From Mucilaginibacter pallidiroseus (GTDB lineage: Bacteria > Bacteroidota > Bacteroidia > Sphingobacteriales > Sphingobacteriaceae), in contig NZ_VOEJ01000001.1 in assembly GCF_007846085.1 (NCBI RefSeq), forward strand, positions 558,001-622,000: a stretch of DNA of 64,000 nt, written 5' to 3'. Each line of letters opens with the position of its first letter. Positions within the stretch are counted from its first letter, which is position 1. This document shows, piece by piece, positions 1 through 10,537 of the stretch. The notes below the pieces were generated by a model. That model was not told the origin of the DNA and searched no databases. It worked only from the letters and a program-made list of their open reading frames with translations. The position numbers and the translations under genes are program-made.

Positions 1-1801
1 CGGCAGCTGCAAATGGCGAATCCATCAGGGCGTCTTTAACAACGCCGACTATCTGCATGTTTCGGCCAAATTGCTTTACCGATTGGCCAACGGGCTGTTT
101 TAATCGCAGGCGTTTCACTGCGGCCTCGTTCAATATAACGCTGTTGGTATCGGCGGCTATATTACCGGTAAAGTTGCTGCCTTCCTTAAATTGCATACCG
201 AGTGTCTTGAAGTAACCGGCATCGGTTAAAATAGTGCCCATCTCTACGGTTTCACCCGGTTGTTTTCCGGGAAAATTATCCAGGTCGGAATGCCAGTACA
301 CACCAGTAGCCGGGCTGGTTGCGCTGGTTACACTGTTCACTAAACCACTTTGAAGCAAATCGTTTTTAAGTGCTTCGTAATGCTGAGCCATATCATTGCT
401 AACAACCGTGCTCAGTAACATATTTACGCTATACCCTGTCGGCCTGTTACGGGCGTGTTGTATTTGCTGGTAGATAATAATGGTGCTGATAATAAGTGCT
501 ATTGAGCAGCTGAACTGTATTACAACCAAGCTTTTGCGAGAGAAAGAAGCCGACTTCCCCACCTGCATAGTACCTTTTAAAACCTTTACCGGGTTAAAAG
601 AAGAAAGGTAGAACGCCGGGCGACTGCCTGCCAAAATCCCGGTAATGGCAACACAACTTAAAGTGACCAGCCAGAACAAAGGGTTGCCGTATGGTAAAGT
701 TAGCGTAGTACCCGTTAAGCTGTTAAAATATGGCATAGCCAATTGGACCAGGGCAAGCGATACCATGAATGACAGGAACGTTAACAATGCCGACTCAGTT
801 AAAAATTGGAAGATTAACTGTTTACGAACAGAACCAATTGCTTTGCGTATTCCAACCTCACGGGCCCGTTTTTCTGACCGGGCGGTGGTCAGGTTTACAA
901 AGTTAATGCAGGCAATCACCAATACCAATATACCTATTACACTAAACATGCGCACATAGTCAATAAAACCGCCCAAAGCTTTGCCGTTGGTGTAAGTCCC
1001 GTATAAGTGCCAATCGGCAAGCGGCTGTAATATTACATCGGAATTTTTCGCATTTAGGTTATCCTCTGCTTTTTCAATATCCTTTATACGTGTAGAAACT
1101 TTAGCAGCTTCAACGCCATCTTTTAGTTTTACAAACTCCGCAAATCCGTTTGCACCAAAGCTTTGTGTACGTGCAGCTTTAACACCGCCATCAACAGTTT
1201 CAAAGTAGCTGAATGGGATGATGTATTTAAATTTGAATGACGAGTTAAGCGGCAAGTCTTTCAATATGCCTGTTACTTTTAAATTGTTCAGGTTATCAAT
1301 CCTTACCATTTGACCAACGGCATTTTTGTTGCCAAACAATGCTTTAGCTATCGACTCGGTTAATACAATGGAGTATGTTTCTGTCAGCGCCGCATCCTTA
1401 TTGCCTTGAAGCAACGGAAATTGAAAAATCTTCAGGAAATCGCTGCCAGCCTGAAACCCTTCTGCTGAAAGTTTGGTATTGGCCACTGCCAAACCATGGG
1501 CTTTACCGTTGTCGGTTTCGGCAACATATTCAATGCCGGGAACCTGGCGCAGAGCATCAGCCAGTTTTAATGATGTACTGGCAAAAGTTAGCGTGTCCCC
1601 ATTACTATTAAAGTTTCGTTTTACCTGGTATGCTGTTTCGTAGCCAGGCAAAAACCTATCGTACGAGTACTCGTTTACCACCCACACGCCTATAAGTAAA
1701 GCGGTCGCCATACCCACAGCAAGTCCGAGGATATTGAGCAAACTGTAAACCTTATTGGTTAACAGGCTGCGCCAGGCAATTTTCAAATAATTTTTAAACA
1801 T
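1..1801 (-). CDS. FtsX/MacB-type ABC transporter permease, 3' end cut by window edge
   Basis: The reading frame is open from an ATG at 1801 to base 1, giving 600 codons; the last quarter lies outside the window. The N-terminus MFKNYLKIAWRSL precedes the first membrane segment, and the TM-linked motif VGIRKAIGS is near residue 317. It carries the LHLY-type loop with a downstream GG before the second TM and the KDALMDSPF variant of the second periplasmic domain. In these traits it groups with the permeases at 14667, 19904 and 25871 (called group I here). It lies 48 bp downstream of the next permease and is probably the last visible gene of the unit starting at 9169. There is no ATPase domain, so it must borrow one. 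Confidence 0.9.
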   Translation of the reverse strand, partial: MFKNYLKIAWRSLLTNKVYSLLNILGLAVGMATALLIGVWVVNEYSYDRFLPGYETAYQVKRNFNSNGDTLTFASTSLKLADALRQVPGIEYVAETDNGKAHGLAVANTKLSAEGFQAGSDFLKIFQFPLLQGNKDAALTETYSIVLTESIAKALFGNKNAVGQMVRIDNLNNLKVTGILKDLPLNSSFKFKYIIPFSYFETVDGGVKAARTQSFGANGFAEFVKLKDGVEAAKVSTRIKDIEKAEDNLNAKNSDVILQPLADWHLYGTYTNGKALGGFIDYVRMFSVIGILVLVIACINFVNLTTARSEKRAREVGIRKAIGSVRKQLIFQFLTESALLTFLSFMVSLALVQLAMPYFNSLTGTTLTLPYGNPLFWLVTLSCVAITGILAGSRPAFYLSSFNPVKVLKGTMQVGKSASFSRKSLVVIQFSCSIALIISTIIIYQQIQHARNRPTGYSVNMLLSTVVSNDMAQHYEALKNDLLQSGLVNSVTSATSPATGVYWHSDLDNFPGKQPGETVEMGTILTDAGYFKTLGMQFKEGSNFTGNIAADTNSVILNEAAVKRLRLKQPVGQSVKQFGRNMQIVGVVKDALMDSPFAAA

Positions 1802-1849
1802 GAGTTTTCAAATTAAATTTCTCTCTCGTGAATCTGTGTCAACTAAATG

Positions 1850-4228
1850 TTACTCACTTCGTAAGCTTTTAACGGGGTTGCTTAGTGCCGCCTTTACAGC
1901 CTGGAAGCTCACGGTAGCCAAAGCTATGATAAGCGCTAATGAACCTGCTAGTGCAGGCACCCACCATTGTATGTTAATACGATAGGCAAAGTCCTGCAGC
2001 CACTTTTGCATAAAATACCATGCAACTGGTGTGGCAATCAAGAATGAGAGGCCTACCAGTTTTATAAAGTCTTTTGATAGCATATTTACAATGCCGGTTG
2101 TTGATGCACCTAAAACCTTACGTATGCCAATCTCGCGTGTACGTTGGTAAGTGCTGTACGATGCAAGGCCAAGCAAGCCAAGGCATGATATAAATATGGC
2201 CAGCACCGCAAAGTTTAAGAACAATTTGCCAAAACGCTGCTCGGAGCGATATTGCTTATCGAAGAATTCATCCAGGAAGAAGAAGCTGTACGGCCTGTCG
2301 GGCATGGCAACTTTCCATTTGCTTTCGATACCGGCAAGCGTACTTTTCAGGTTGGCTGATGATACTTTTATAGATGCAAGGTTAAGCGCGTTCAGCTCTA
2401 CCCGCATGGTAAGCGGGCTTATTTTTGATTGTAGCGAGCGGTAGTGAAAATCTTTCATTACCCCAACAATTTTACCTTCGCGCCCCCATTGTTTAAACCG
2501 TTTGCCTATTGCCTGTTGCGGCGAGCTGTAACCAAAGAGTTTTGCAGCTTCTTCGTTTATCAGCATAGCCTGCGCGGTATCTGTTTGCATAAATTCGCGT
2601 TGAAACGGTCTGCCGGCAATTATCTTTATCCCGTATTGCTTAACGTAATCAAAATCGACAAAATAAAGGTCAAGGTTAGCCACCTGCAAATCACCTTTAC
2701 TGTTTTCAATTTCAGAATATGCGCCGGCATTACCTCCGCCTGGTATGGCTGCAGACAAGGTAACAGATTTAACACCAGGCATAGATTTTACAGCTTGTAC
2801 AAATGATTCCTTACCCGGGTCGTTATTGGTATCGAGCACAAGCGTTTGATCTTTCGAAAAACCAAGGTCCTGCGTTTGCATGTAGTTCATTTGCGTATAA
2901 ACGATGATGGTGCCGATGATGAGCGCAATAGAGATGCTGAACTGTGCAACAACAAGCGTTTTACGCAATGCATTACCTTTGTTACCTGCCGAGAAGCGGC
3001 CCTTTAACACCGAAACAGGTTTAAATGATGACAATACAGCAGCAGGATATAAACCGGCTAATAAACCAATACCTACAGACGTTATGAATAAAATGGCAAT
3101 GTAAAGCAGATTGCTAAATATACCCGTGCTAATAACCTTACCCGATAACTGATTAAATGCAGGTAATAACACTACCGACAAGATAATTGTCAACACAAAT
3201 GCCATTAAGCAAATCAACACCGATTCGCCCAAAAACTGGCCGGCCAGTTCGCCTTTTAAAGCGCCCACAACCTTGCGTATGCCCACCTCCTTTGCCCGCT
3301 CTACAGATCGTGCCGTGGTAAGATTTATAAAGTTGATGCTTGCTATTACTAAGATGAAAGCGGCAACTATGCTGAAAATGTAGACGTTGTTGATGCTGCC
3401 CTGCGGTGAACGTTTGCTGTATAAATACACATCTTTCAGTGGCTCCAGCAGCAAAGTGGCAAACATTTGCCTTTTGCCCTCTTCAACGCCATTTCGTTTT
3501 TTGATAAATGCAGGGAACTTTGATTCCAGTGTCTTTGCATCAACGCCCGGCTTTAAAAGCAGATAAGTTACAGCGCCATAATTGCCCCACCGGTCATCAA
3601 TACCTTTATCAAATATTTGTGTAAGCGTACTCATTGATACCAGGATATCGGCTTTAACTCCGGTGTTCTCGGGCATGTCTTCCATAACACCGGTGATTTC
3701 CACAGGTGTTGCTTTGCCGGTCATCAATACGCTCTTACCAACCGGGTCGGCATCTCCAAAATATTTTTTTGCGGTGCTTTTGCTCATCACTGCAGTAAGC
3801 GGCTTGCTTAGGGATGTTGCAGCGTTGCCTCTGATAAACTTAAAATCAAACAACTTAAAAAAGCCCGAGTCGGCAAACATGGCGTTGTCTTCCTGGAACT
3901 TTATATTGTCTTTACGTACCAAAACACCACTTTGGTTCACTCGGGCGTAAGCTTCAATTTCAGGAAAATCGGCCTTCAAATTCGGCGCAAAGGCCCATGA
4001 TGTAACCTCGGTATTGATTGTTTCTGACGGTGTTTTAATATCTGTGGCCAGTCTGTAAATCCTGTCGGCCTTGGTATGAAACCTGTCATAGCTTAATTCA
4101 AAAGCTACATACATGGATATAAAAAAGCATGCGGTTATGCCAATGGCCAAACCTGTAATGTTTATAAATGAAAAGCCCTTGTGCCGCCACAGGTTACGAA
4201 AGGCTATTTTAAAGTAGTTTTTTATCAT
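1850..4228 (-). CDS. FtsX/MacB-type ABC transporter permease (792 aa)
   Basis: This entry gives the fold shared by the array. Each protein is a tandem duplication of one MacB_PCD periplasmic domain plus FtsX membrane module. TM1 is near residues 20-42; periplasmic domain 1 runs to about 280; three TMs follow around 285-410; TM5 is near 430-450; periplasmic domain 2 spans about 460-670; three TMs close the protein. Here the coupling motifs VGIRKVVGA and IGIRKVLGAS lie near residues 319 and 703. Such permeases in MacB-like systems transmit ATP-driven conformational change to the periplasm rather than forming a channel. The second domain has KDFHYRSLQ (group II, with 4285, 23432, 28338 and 30844). 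The tail reads NPVKSLRSE. The gap to the upstream permease is 56 bp. Substrate unknown. Confidence 0.93.
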   Translation of the reverse strand: MIKNYFKIAFRNLWRHKGFSFINITGLAIGITACFFISMYVAFELSYDRFHTKADRIYRLATDIKTPSETINTEVTSWAFAPNLKADFPEIEAYARVNQSGVLVRKDNIKFQEDNAMFADSGFFKLFDFKFIRGNAATSLSKPLTAVMSKSTAKKYFGDADPVGKSVLMTGKATPVEITGVMEDMPENTGVKADILVSMSTLTQIFDKGIDDRWGNYGAVTYLLLKPGVDAKTLESKFPAFIKKRNGVEEGKRQMFATLLLEPLKDVYLYSKRSPQGSINNVYIFSIVAAFILVIASINFINLTTARSVERAKEVGIRKVVGALKGELAGQFLGESVLICLMAFVLTIILSVVLLPAFNQLSGKVISTGIFSNLLYIAILFITSVGIGLLAGLYPAAVLSSFKPVSVLKGRFSAGNKGNALRKTLVVAQFSISIALIIGTIIVYTQMNYMQTQDLGFSKDQTLVLDTNNDPGKESFVQAVKSMPGVKSVTLSAAIPGGGNAGAYSEIENSKGDLQVANLDLYFVDFDYVKQYGIKIIAGRPFQREFMQTDTAQAMLINEEAAKLFGYSSPQQAIGKRFKQWGREGKIVGVMKDFHYRSLQSKISPLTMRVELNALNLASIKVSSANLKSTLAGIESKWKVAMPDRPYSFFFLDEFFDKQYRSEQRFGKLFLNFAVLAIFISCLGLLGLASYSTYQRTREIGIRKVLGASTTGIVNMLSKDFIKLVGLSFLIATPVAWYFMQKWLQDFAYRINIQWWVPALAGSLALIIALATVSFQAVKAALSNPVKSLRSE

Positions 4229-4284
4229 GATGATGTTCTTAAGTCTAAGTTCAAGGTCGGCTTAAAGCCAAGTTTGTTTAAGAT

Positions 4285-6681
4285 TTACTCGCTGCGCAAA
4301 CTTTTAATAGGGTTTGTTATGGCTGCTTTTACAGATTGATAGCTTATTGTTAGCAGGGCGATTAATACCGATAGCAGCGCCACCAACGAAAAAGTGCTCC
4401 AGGTAATTTCGATACGGTATGCAAAATCCTGAAGCCATTTATTCATTACATACCAGGCAAGCGGCCATGCAATAATGTTTGATATAAGTACCAGCTTTAC
4501 AAAGTGGCCGGATAGCAATACCACTATACCTTGTACCGAAGCACCAAGTACTTTGCGTACGCCAATTTCTTTAACACGCTTTTCGGCCGAGAAAGATGCA
4601 AGACCAAACAAGCCCAGGCAAGATATGGCTATAGCAAGCGCTGCCAGTATGCCAACAATTTTACTTACCTGGCTATCTGCACGGTAAACCTCTGCAAAAT
4701 GATCGTCGAGGAATTGGTATTCAAACGGGTTGTCGGGGTTTAGTTTTTCCCATGTTTGCTTTATAAAATTAATCGCCTCTTTTGATGCGCCAGCCTTAAT
4801 TTTTATTGAAACAGTATTAAATCCCCAATCCTTTTGATTGAAAATGTACATCGTTTCAATTTTATGATGTAGCGAATTAAAATTGAAGTTCTTGGCAATC
4901 CCTGTTATAACGCCCAGTGAATCGAAGCCAAAGCGCTGCCCTATAAGTGATTCCATTTTGGCTTTGGGATAATCTTTTAAAAGTTCTTTCGCCAAAGCTT
5001 CGTTTATGACATATTCCCTACCGTTAGCCGATTTTTCTTCAGAGAAGTTAGTGCCGGCGGCGATCTTGATATTGTAGAGCTTAAGATAGTTGGCATCTAC
5101 AACAAGCCTCGTAGAGGCCAAATTTTGAAGTGGATTATCTTTATATTTAAACTCAACACCAGATTGATCCAGATGCCCCCCTAATTGGTCTTGTGCACCG
5201 GTAATACCTTTTATGAGGGTGTTGCCCGATAGCTGCTGTTTAAACAACTCGTAATTGCGGCTGGTTATCCTGTCCAGTGGTACTGTAACTATCTGATCGC
5301 GCGTAAAACCCGGATCTTTTTGCTGCATAAAGTTCAGCTGCTTTACTACCAAAACAGTTGCGATCATCAAAAACACGGCGCAAATAAACTGACCCACAAC
5401 CAGCACATTACGTAAAGCGCCTTTGTTTTTACCAGTATCTACAGATCCTTTTAAAACCTTTACGGGCTGGAAAGACGAAAGGAATAGCGCCGGATAGATC
5501 CCTGATAGCACGCCAACCATAATAGTTCCCATTAGTATTGCAAAAAGGAACCCGGGACTAGTTAAGATAGGCAAGTTTAATTCTCGCTGGCTTAGGTTAT
5601 TAATATATGGTAAACTTACTTCAACCAAAATAATTGATATAACTAAAGCTAACAATGAGAGCAGCACCGTTTCGCCAAGAAACTGTAATGCGAGTTGCGA
5701 TCTGTTGGCTCCTATTGATTTGCGTATCCCTACCTCTTTGGCCCTATCGGCAGAGCGCGCCGTAGATAAGTTCATGAAGTTAACGCAGGCAATTACCAGC
5801 ACAATCAAGGCTATAACGGCAAAAAGATTAGTTGACTTTTTATCGAACTTTCTAAAGTTCACATAATCCAAGCCTATTTCGGTTGAGTTGGCATGTATAT
5901 CTTTAAATGGCATGTAAAAAAGTTCATAAAACTTAGAACCTTCCCCTTCAATATGTTTTTTTAGGAATGCTGGCATCTTTTTTTCAAACGTGGCCATGTT
6001 TGTTTCGGGTGCCATTTCAAGATAAGTATTAAGCCAATTACCTCCCCAGCTTTCCATCCGATTTTTGGGCAGGCTGTTGATGGAAAAGATGGCATCAAAC
6101 TGCATCTGTGAATTTTTAGGCACGTTAGCCAAAATACCTGTTACAGTAAATTTTGCTGTATCGCTGCCAAAATGATTTATTACTTTTCCTATAGGGTCAC
6201 TATTCCCAAAAAGTTTTTCGGCAGTTTGCTGGGTAATAAGTATGTTGTTAGGTTTGGAGATATCGCCTTGCGGGCTGCCCTTAACAATCTTGAAATTAAA
6301 GATCTTGAAAAAAGCCGAATCAACCGCATAAGCACAAGGCAAAAACATGCGCTTTTCGCCGTATGTCACCTGGTATTTATCGTTCCACCTTACGCGGGTA
6401 AAATTTTTTACCTCTGGATATTCTGCTTTTAAAGCCGGGCCCATTGGTGCCATTGACAGGCCAACTTTTTGAGATGCGGCCATCCCGGGAAATTTTTGGA
6501 CTTCGCTTATCCTGTAAATATTGTCGCCCTGAAAATTATCGAAGCTACGCTCGTACGATACAAATAGAATAATAATGATACAAGCTGCTATGCCTACAGA
6601 TAAGCCAACAATATTGATGGCCGATGATATCCTATTCTTCCACAGGTTACGGAAAGCTATTTTAAAATAATTCTTGATCAT
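4285..6681 (-). CDS. FtsX/MacB-type ABC transporter permease (798 aa)
   Basis: Group II permease of the array. The N-terminus MIKNYFKIAFRNLWKNR leads into TM1 at about residues 21-44. The two coupling motifs are VGIRKSIGA near 320 and IGVRKVLGAS near 710. The second periplasmic domain has the KNFNFNSLHHKIE signature. The first periplasmic domain is longer in aromatic and basic residues than its neighbours. It is the second gene in the unit driven from upstream of 9169, separated by 64 bp from the preceding permease, with no promoter or terminator that I can see between them. Lacks an ATPase domain. Confidence 0.93.
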   Translation of the reverse strand: MIKNYFKIAFRNLWKNRISSAINIVGLSVGIAACIIIILFVSYERSFDNFQGDNIYRISEVQKFPGMAASQKVGLSMAPMGPALKAEYPEVKNFTRVRWNDKYQVTYGEKRMFLPCAYAVDSAFFKIFNFKIVKGSPQGDISKPNNILITQQTAEKLFGNSDPIGKVINHFGSDTAKFTVTGILANVPKNSQMQFDAIFSINSLPKNRMESWGGNWLNTYLEMAPETNMATFEKKMPAFLKKHIEGEGSKFYELFYMPFKDIHANSTEIGLDYVNFRKFDKKSTNLFAVIALIVLVIACVNFMNLSTARSADRAKEVGIRKSIGANRSQLALQFLGETVLLSLLALVISIILVEVSLPYINNLSQRELNLPILTSPGFLFAILMGTIMVGVLSGIYPALFLSSFQPVKVLKGSVDTGKNKGALRNVLVVGQFICAVFLMIATVLVVKQLNFMQQKDPGFTRDQIVTVPLDRITSRNYELFKQQLSGNTLIKGITGAQDQLGGHLDQSGVEFKYKDNPLQNLASTRLVVDANYLKLYNIKIAAGTNFSEEKSANGREYVINEALAKELLKDYPKAKMESLIGQRFGFDSLGVITGIAKNFNFNSLHHKIETMYIFNQKDWGFNTVSIKIKAGASKEAINFIKQTWEKLNPDNPFEYQFLDDHFAEVYRADSQVSKIVGILAALAIAISCLGLFGLASFSAEKRVKEIGVRKVLGASVQGIVVLLSGHFVKLVLISNIIAWPLAWYVMNKWLQDFAYRIEITWSTFSLVALLSVLIALLTISYQSVKAAITNPIKSLRSE

Positions 6682-6745
6682 TGGTGTAAATTCTAAATGC
6701 TAACGACTATAAATTGAAGCTTAAATTCATGCTATTGACGACTAT

Positions 6746-9169
6746 CTACTCGCTGCGCAGGCTTTTAACTGGGTTTACCAGTGCTGCACGAACTGCTTTG
6801 TAACCAACAGTTAGCCAAGCGATGAGCAATGACGATGCAATAGCCAGCACAAAAACACCTGCCCCTAACGATATACGGTAGGCAAAATTTTGCAGCCATT
6901 CGCTCATCATATACCAGGCCGTCGGCATGGCAATTACAAATGAAATGGCAATAAGGATCATAAACTCCTTAGAAAACAAGAACACGATACTGGTAACCGA
7001 TGCCCCCAACACCTTGCGTACGCCAACTTCCTTGGTGCGCTGTACTGCCATGAAAGATACCAGGCCATATAAGCCCAGGCATGAAATAAAGATGGCTATA
7101 GCTGCAAATATTTTGTAGACCAGGGCCATTTGATTTTCCTGCTGATAAAATTTGGCAATGTTTTCGTCGAAGAAATAACCGCTATATGCATACTCAGGGT
7201 AAGTTGCTTCCCAAAGCTCCTGAATATCATGTGCCGTTTTTGAAAGGTGTTTGGTGTTGATTTTTACCGCAACCTGCGAGAAGAATTTTTTACGACTCGA
7301 GATAATGATCGGTTTAACAGCATCACGTAGTGAGTTTGTTTTAAAATCTTTAACCACACCGGTAATTGGTACCCACATGCCGCGGCCGCCAAGTTTGATG
7401 TTTTTACCTATAGCATCCTGTGGTTTTTGAATACCAAGTTTATGGATAAGCGTTTCATTAACTACAGCTTGCCTTACGGTATCGCTTTGGTCATAACCTT
7501 TACCAGCCAAAAATTGCAAGCCATAAGTTTTAAAGTAATCGTTATCGCCGTATTTAAGGAATGTGTTAAAGGTTAGCTCTTCGTTCGAGTTATTGTAATA
7601 GAAGTTTGTACCCCAATTATTATCAGATGAAGGTGCATCCGAACTAAAGGATACAGATCTAACCTCAGGGTTTTGAAGTAATTGTTGTTTAAATGGCTGC
7701 AATTTACTTAAGCTCACACTATCAGCATATCCGGGTATAATCATTACTGCCTCCTTGTTAAAACCAAGGTCGGCTTCGTTAACGAAGTTCATTTGATTAA
7801 CGGCCACAATTGTGCCGATGATAAGTAATTGTGCAATTGCAAATTGCGCTACTACTAATGCCCTGCGCAGCGGGATACCCCCTATTGATGCTGCTGTAAT
7901 TTTGTTTTTAATGGCCAATACCGGTTTAAAGCCGGATACTACCAATGCAGGGTAAATGCCTGATAGTAAGATGACCACAAGCATAGTGATTGCTAAAAAT
8001 AAAATTGTGACCGGTGTAAATAATGAGATATCATCTGGCACACTCGCTATATTTTTAAGATATGGCAACGCAATTTTCGCCACAACCGCGGCTATAACTA
8101 CAGAAAACAGAACGATTAATGTGGTTTCGCCAATGGTTTGAGCAATCAATTGACCGCGAGAGCTGCCCAACACTTTACGGATACCTACTTCTTTTGACCG
8201 CCCTACAGATTGTGCGGTGGAAAGGTTTATGAAGTTGATAGACGCCATGATGATGATCAGTATGGCAATAAATGTAAGCGTGCGCAGCGTAGCCTTACTT
8301 GTAAGGTGATCGCCAAGGGTATTACCTACGCGCTTATCGAAATGCAATTCGCTTAATGGCTGTGCAAAATGCGTGCGGAGTGTGCGTTCCTGGTTATCTA
8401 CGTGTTTTTTAGTAAAGGCAACCAGTTGCTTATCAAATGTTGCCTGCGAAATATTGTTTGGCAGCTTTAAAAAAATCTGATGGTTACTGCCTATCGATCC
8501 CCAATTATCTGCACTTACAAAATCAGGCAGTTGCTTGGTTGTAATATAAGATATCAGCACTTTCATCGGCATATCTGAGTTTTCCGGCTGATTGGCAATT
8601 ACGCCCGCAACGCGCATGTTTAACTGGTTATCCAGCTTTATGGATTTGCCATTGGCCTTTTGCCAGTCGCCAAAGTATTTGATAGCGGTGGCCTGATCAA
8701 GCACCACCATGTTGGGCTGCGATAAAACGTTTTTATTTCCTGACAGCCACGTTGCGTCAAAAATGTCGAACATTTCGGGCTCAAGGTAAAGCACGCCTAA
8801 TGGTTCTATAAATTTTTTGTCGTCGGCAGCGTTGCCTGCATCCGGCCCCGGTACTGTTACCTGGCTTCCGTATGATGAGTTTAAGGCCGCAAACTGAATG
8901 TTTGGAAAATCAACCCGTAAAGCCTTTAGCGCCGGGATGGAAACGCCCGGGTTATAATTTATGCCATCCTCCTGGTTTTGCTGGGTAACCAGGTGATAAA
9001 TACTTTTGTAGTTTTTATTAAAGGTGTTGTAACTCAACTCGTACTTAAGCACAACAAAAATGAGCAGGCAAGCAGCTATACCAACGCTTAAGCCCGAAAT
9101 ATTGATTATTGAATAACCCTTATGACGTAAGATATTTCGCCATGCTATCTTGAAGTAGTTTTTGATCAT
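6746..9169 (-). CDS. FtsX/MacB-type ABC transporter permease (807 aa), first gene of its unit
   Basis: Group III permease, closest in visible motifs to the one at 17179: both have APSS after the periplasmic-domain start, a KDF/GDF..SL.DA.KP segment, and FFDE.IAKFY before the last membrane block. Coupling motifs are VGIRKVLGSS near 332 and VGVRKVLGAS near 720. It is the first minus-strand gene after the trpB terminator and has its own upstream control region: a tandem 17-bp dyad at 9263-9301 and a -24/-12-like element at 9194-9209. The ATG at 9169 is about 25 bases downstream of the -12 element. Likely lead gene of a four-permease operon. Confidence 0.93.
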   Translation of the reverse strand: MIKNYFKIAWRNILRHKGYSIINISGLSVGIAACLLIFVVLKYELSYNTFNKNYKSIYHLVTQQNQEDGINYNPGVSIPALKALRVDFPNIQFAALNSSYGSQVTVPGPDAGNAADDKKFIEPLGVLYLEPEMFDIFDATWLSGNKNVLSQPNMVVLDQATAIKYFGDWQKANGKSIKLDNQLNMRVAGVIANQPENSDMPMKVLISYITTKQLPDFVSADNWGSIGSNHQIFLKLPNNISQATFDKQLVAFTKKHVDNQERTLRTHFAQPLSELHFDKRVGNTLGDHLTSKATLRTLTFIAILIIIMASINFINLSTAQSVGRSKEVGIRKVLGSSRGQLIAQTIGETTLIVLFSVVIAAVVAKIALPYLKNIASVPDDISLFTPVTILFLAITMLVVILLSGIYPALVVSGFKPVLAIKNKITAASIGGIPLRRALVVAQFAIAQLLIIGTIVAVNQMNFVNEADLGFNKEAVMIIPGYADSVSLSKLQPFKQQLLQNPEVRSVSFSSDAPSSDNNWGTNFYYNNSNEELTFNTFLKYGDNDYFKTYGLQFLAGKGYDQSDTVRQAVVNETLIHKLGIQKPQDAIGKNIKLGGRGMWVPITGVVKDFKTNSLRDAVKPIIISSRKKFFSQVAVKINTKHLSKTAHDIQELWEATYPEYAYSGYFFDENIAKFYQQENQMALVYKIFAAIAIFISCLGLYGLVSFMAVQRTKEVGVRKVLGASVTSIVFLFSKEFMILIAISFVIAMPTAWYMMSEWLQNFAYRISLGAGVFVLAIASSLLIAWLTVGYKAVRAALVNPVKSLRSE

Positions 9170-9193
9170 GAGTACAGGTATTTGGCACCGTAA

Positions 9194-9209
9194 ATCTAAA
9201 GATATACCA
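9194..9209 (-). promoter_or_regulatory. Candidate sigma-54 promoter for permease at 9169
   Basis: Minus strand reads TGGTATATCTTTAGAT. The -24 half (TGGTAT) matches the consensus TGGCAC closely and is identical to the promoter-like element at 19709-19724. The -12 half keeps the G but has A where C is expected. It lies 54 bp from the dyad pair at 9263-9301, the same distance as at 19709-19724. Confidence 0.55.
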
Positions 9210-9262
9210 AATTAACTATACTCTGACAATCAGATAGTTAAATGTGTTTAAAATGTGTCCGC

Positions 9263-9301
9263 TGTTCGCAAGTGTAACAGTATGTGTTCGGTTACGATAC
9301 A
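9263..9301 (-). promoter_or_regulatory. Tandem-dyad activator binding site A
   Basis: Two imperfect palindromes of 17 bp, TGTTCGCAAGTGTAACA (9263-9279) and TGTTCGGTTACGATACA (9285-9301), are separated by 5 bp, so their centres are 22 bp (two helical turns) apart. The first copy is identical to the first copy of site B (19778-19794). The second differs by one base from the second copy of site C (35519-35535). This is the form expected of an upstream activating site for an NtrC-family dimer pair. Confidence 0.75.
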
Positions 9302-9305
9302 ACTA

Positions 9306-9336
9306 AAAAGGCGATGCTGTTAAGCACCGCCTTTTG
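9306..9336 (-). terminator. Intrinsic terminator after trpB
   Basis: A 13-bp stem (306-318 with 323-335 of the 9 kb block, one G-U in the minus transcript) closes a 4-base loop and is followed on the minus strand by a T run. It lies 18 bp past the trpB stop and ends just before dyad site A, separating trp transcription from the permease unit. Confidence 0.85.
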
Positions 9337-9353
9337 TAAAATAGTTGGTCAGT

Positions 9354-10535
9354 TTAAAAGCCAAAATGCTTTATGTAAGTATTCAGGTCCTTATCGCCAC
9401 GGCCCGAGATGCATATCACTACATTGTCGGTTGGCTGGAAAGTAACTTTTTCAAGGTATGCCAAAGCATGTGCCGTTTCAATAGCCGGAATTATGCCTTC
9501 AAGTTGTGAGCATAGCAAACCTGCATCAAGGCTTTCATCATCGGTAATGCTTACGTAAACTGCGCGGTTAATTTTATAAAGGTGAGCGTGTTGCGGGCCT
9601 ATGCCGGGGTAATCCAGCCCGGCAGAGATTGAATAAGGCTCCACAACCTGCCCATCGTCTGTTTGCATCAATATTGTGCGACTGCCGTGTAAAACACCTT
9701 CTTTACCCAAAGCCGTAGTAGCTGCAGAGTGTCCGCTGTTAACACCCTTGCCGGCAGCTTCAACAGCAATTAATTTAACTTCCTCATCATCCAAAAAATG
9801 ATAAAACATCCCCATCGCATTGCTGCCACCGCCTACACAGGCAAGTACATAATGTGGTAGTTCGCTGCCTGTTTGCTCCAAAAGTTGTTTTTTTGTTTCA
9901 GCAGAAATGATGGACTGAAACTGCGCAACCATATCCGGGTAAGGATATGGGCCCACAACCGAGCCAATAATATAATGCGTATCTACGGGGTTAGCAATCC
10001 AATCGCGCATGGCCTCATTTGTGGCATCCTTAAGCGTTTTACTGCCAGATGTTGCCGGAACAACTTTGGCGCCCAACATCTTCATCCTGGCAACGTTTGG
10101 TGCCTGGCGCTCCATGTCAATCTCGCCCATGTAAACTACACATTCAATACCCATGAGGGCACAAACCGTGGCAGTAGCTACACCATGCTGGCCCGCTCCT
10201 GTTTCGGCAATTATGCGTTTTTTGCCAAGGCGTTTGGCTAATAGTATCTGCCCTATTGCATTGTTAATTTTGTGCGATCCGGTATGGTTAAGGTCTTCCC
10301 GCTTAAAAAAGATGTTTGCACCATATTTTTCCGAGTAGCGTTTTGCATAATACAATGGAGATGGCCTGCCCACGTAATCGCGCAGCAACTGATTAAACTC
10401 GGCTTTAAAACTATCATCGTTGATTATTTTTTGATATTCCTGCCTTAATTCTTCAACGTTTGGGTAAAGCATCTCGGGCACATAAGCCCCGCCAAAATCT
10501 CCATAATATCCATACTCGTTTACTCCGTATTTCAT
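9354..10535 (-). CDS. trpB: Tryptophan synthase beta subunit
   Basis: Catalyses the last step of tryptophan synthesis, condensing indole with L-serine using pyridoxal phosphate, normally as an alpha2-beta2 complex with TrpA. The PLP lysine is K89 in [10 protein letters not shown]; the ETGAGQHG segment (111-118) that contacts the substrate carboxylate and the glycine-rich [10 protein letters not shown] phosphate loop are intact. Length 393 aa is normal. The ATG at 10535 is preferred; an in-frame GTG three bases earlier would overlap the trpF stop by one base. It is the last gene of the trpD-trpF-trpB run. No trpA follows, which is unusual because the two subunit genes are commonly adjacent. 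Confidence 0.97.
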   Translation of the reverse strand: MKYGVNEYGYYGDFGGAYVPEMLYPNVEELRQEYQKIINDDSFKAEFNQLLRDYVGRPSPLYYAKRYSEKYGANIFFKREDLNHTGSHKINNAIGQILLAKRLGKKRIIAETGAGQHGVATATVCALMGIECVVYMGEIDMERQAPNVARMKMLGAKVVPATSGSKTLKDATNEAMRDWIANPVDTHYIIGSVVGPYPYPDMVAQFQSIISAETKKQLLEQTGSELPHYVLACVGGGSNAMGMFYHFLDDEEVKLIAVEAAGKGVNSGHSAATTALGKEGVLHGSRTILMQTDDGQVVEPYSISAGLDYPGIGPQHAHLYKINRAVYVSITDDESLDAGLLCSQLEGIIPAIETAHALAYLEKVTFQPTDNVVICISGRGDKDLNTYIKHFGF

Positions 10536-10537
10536 CA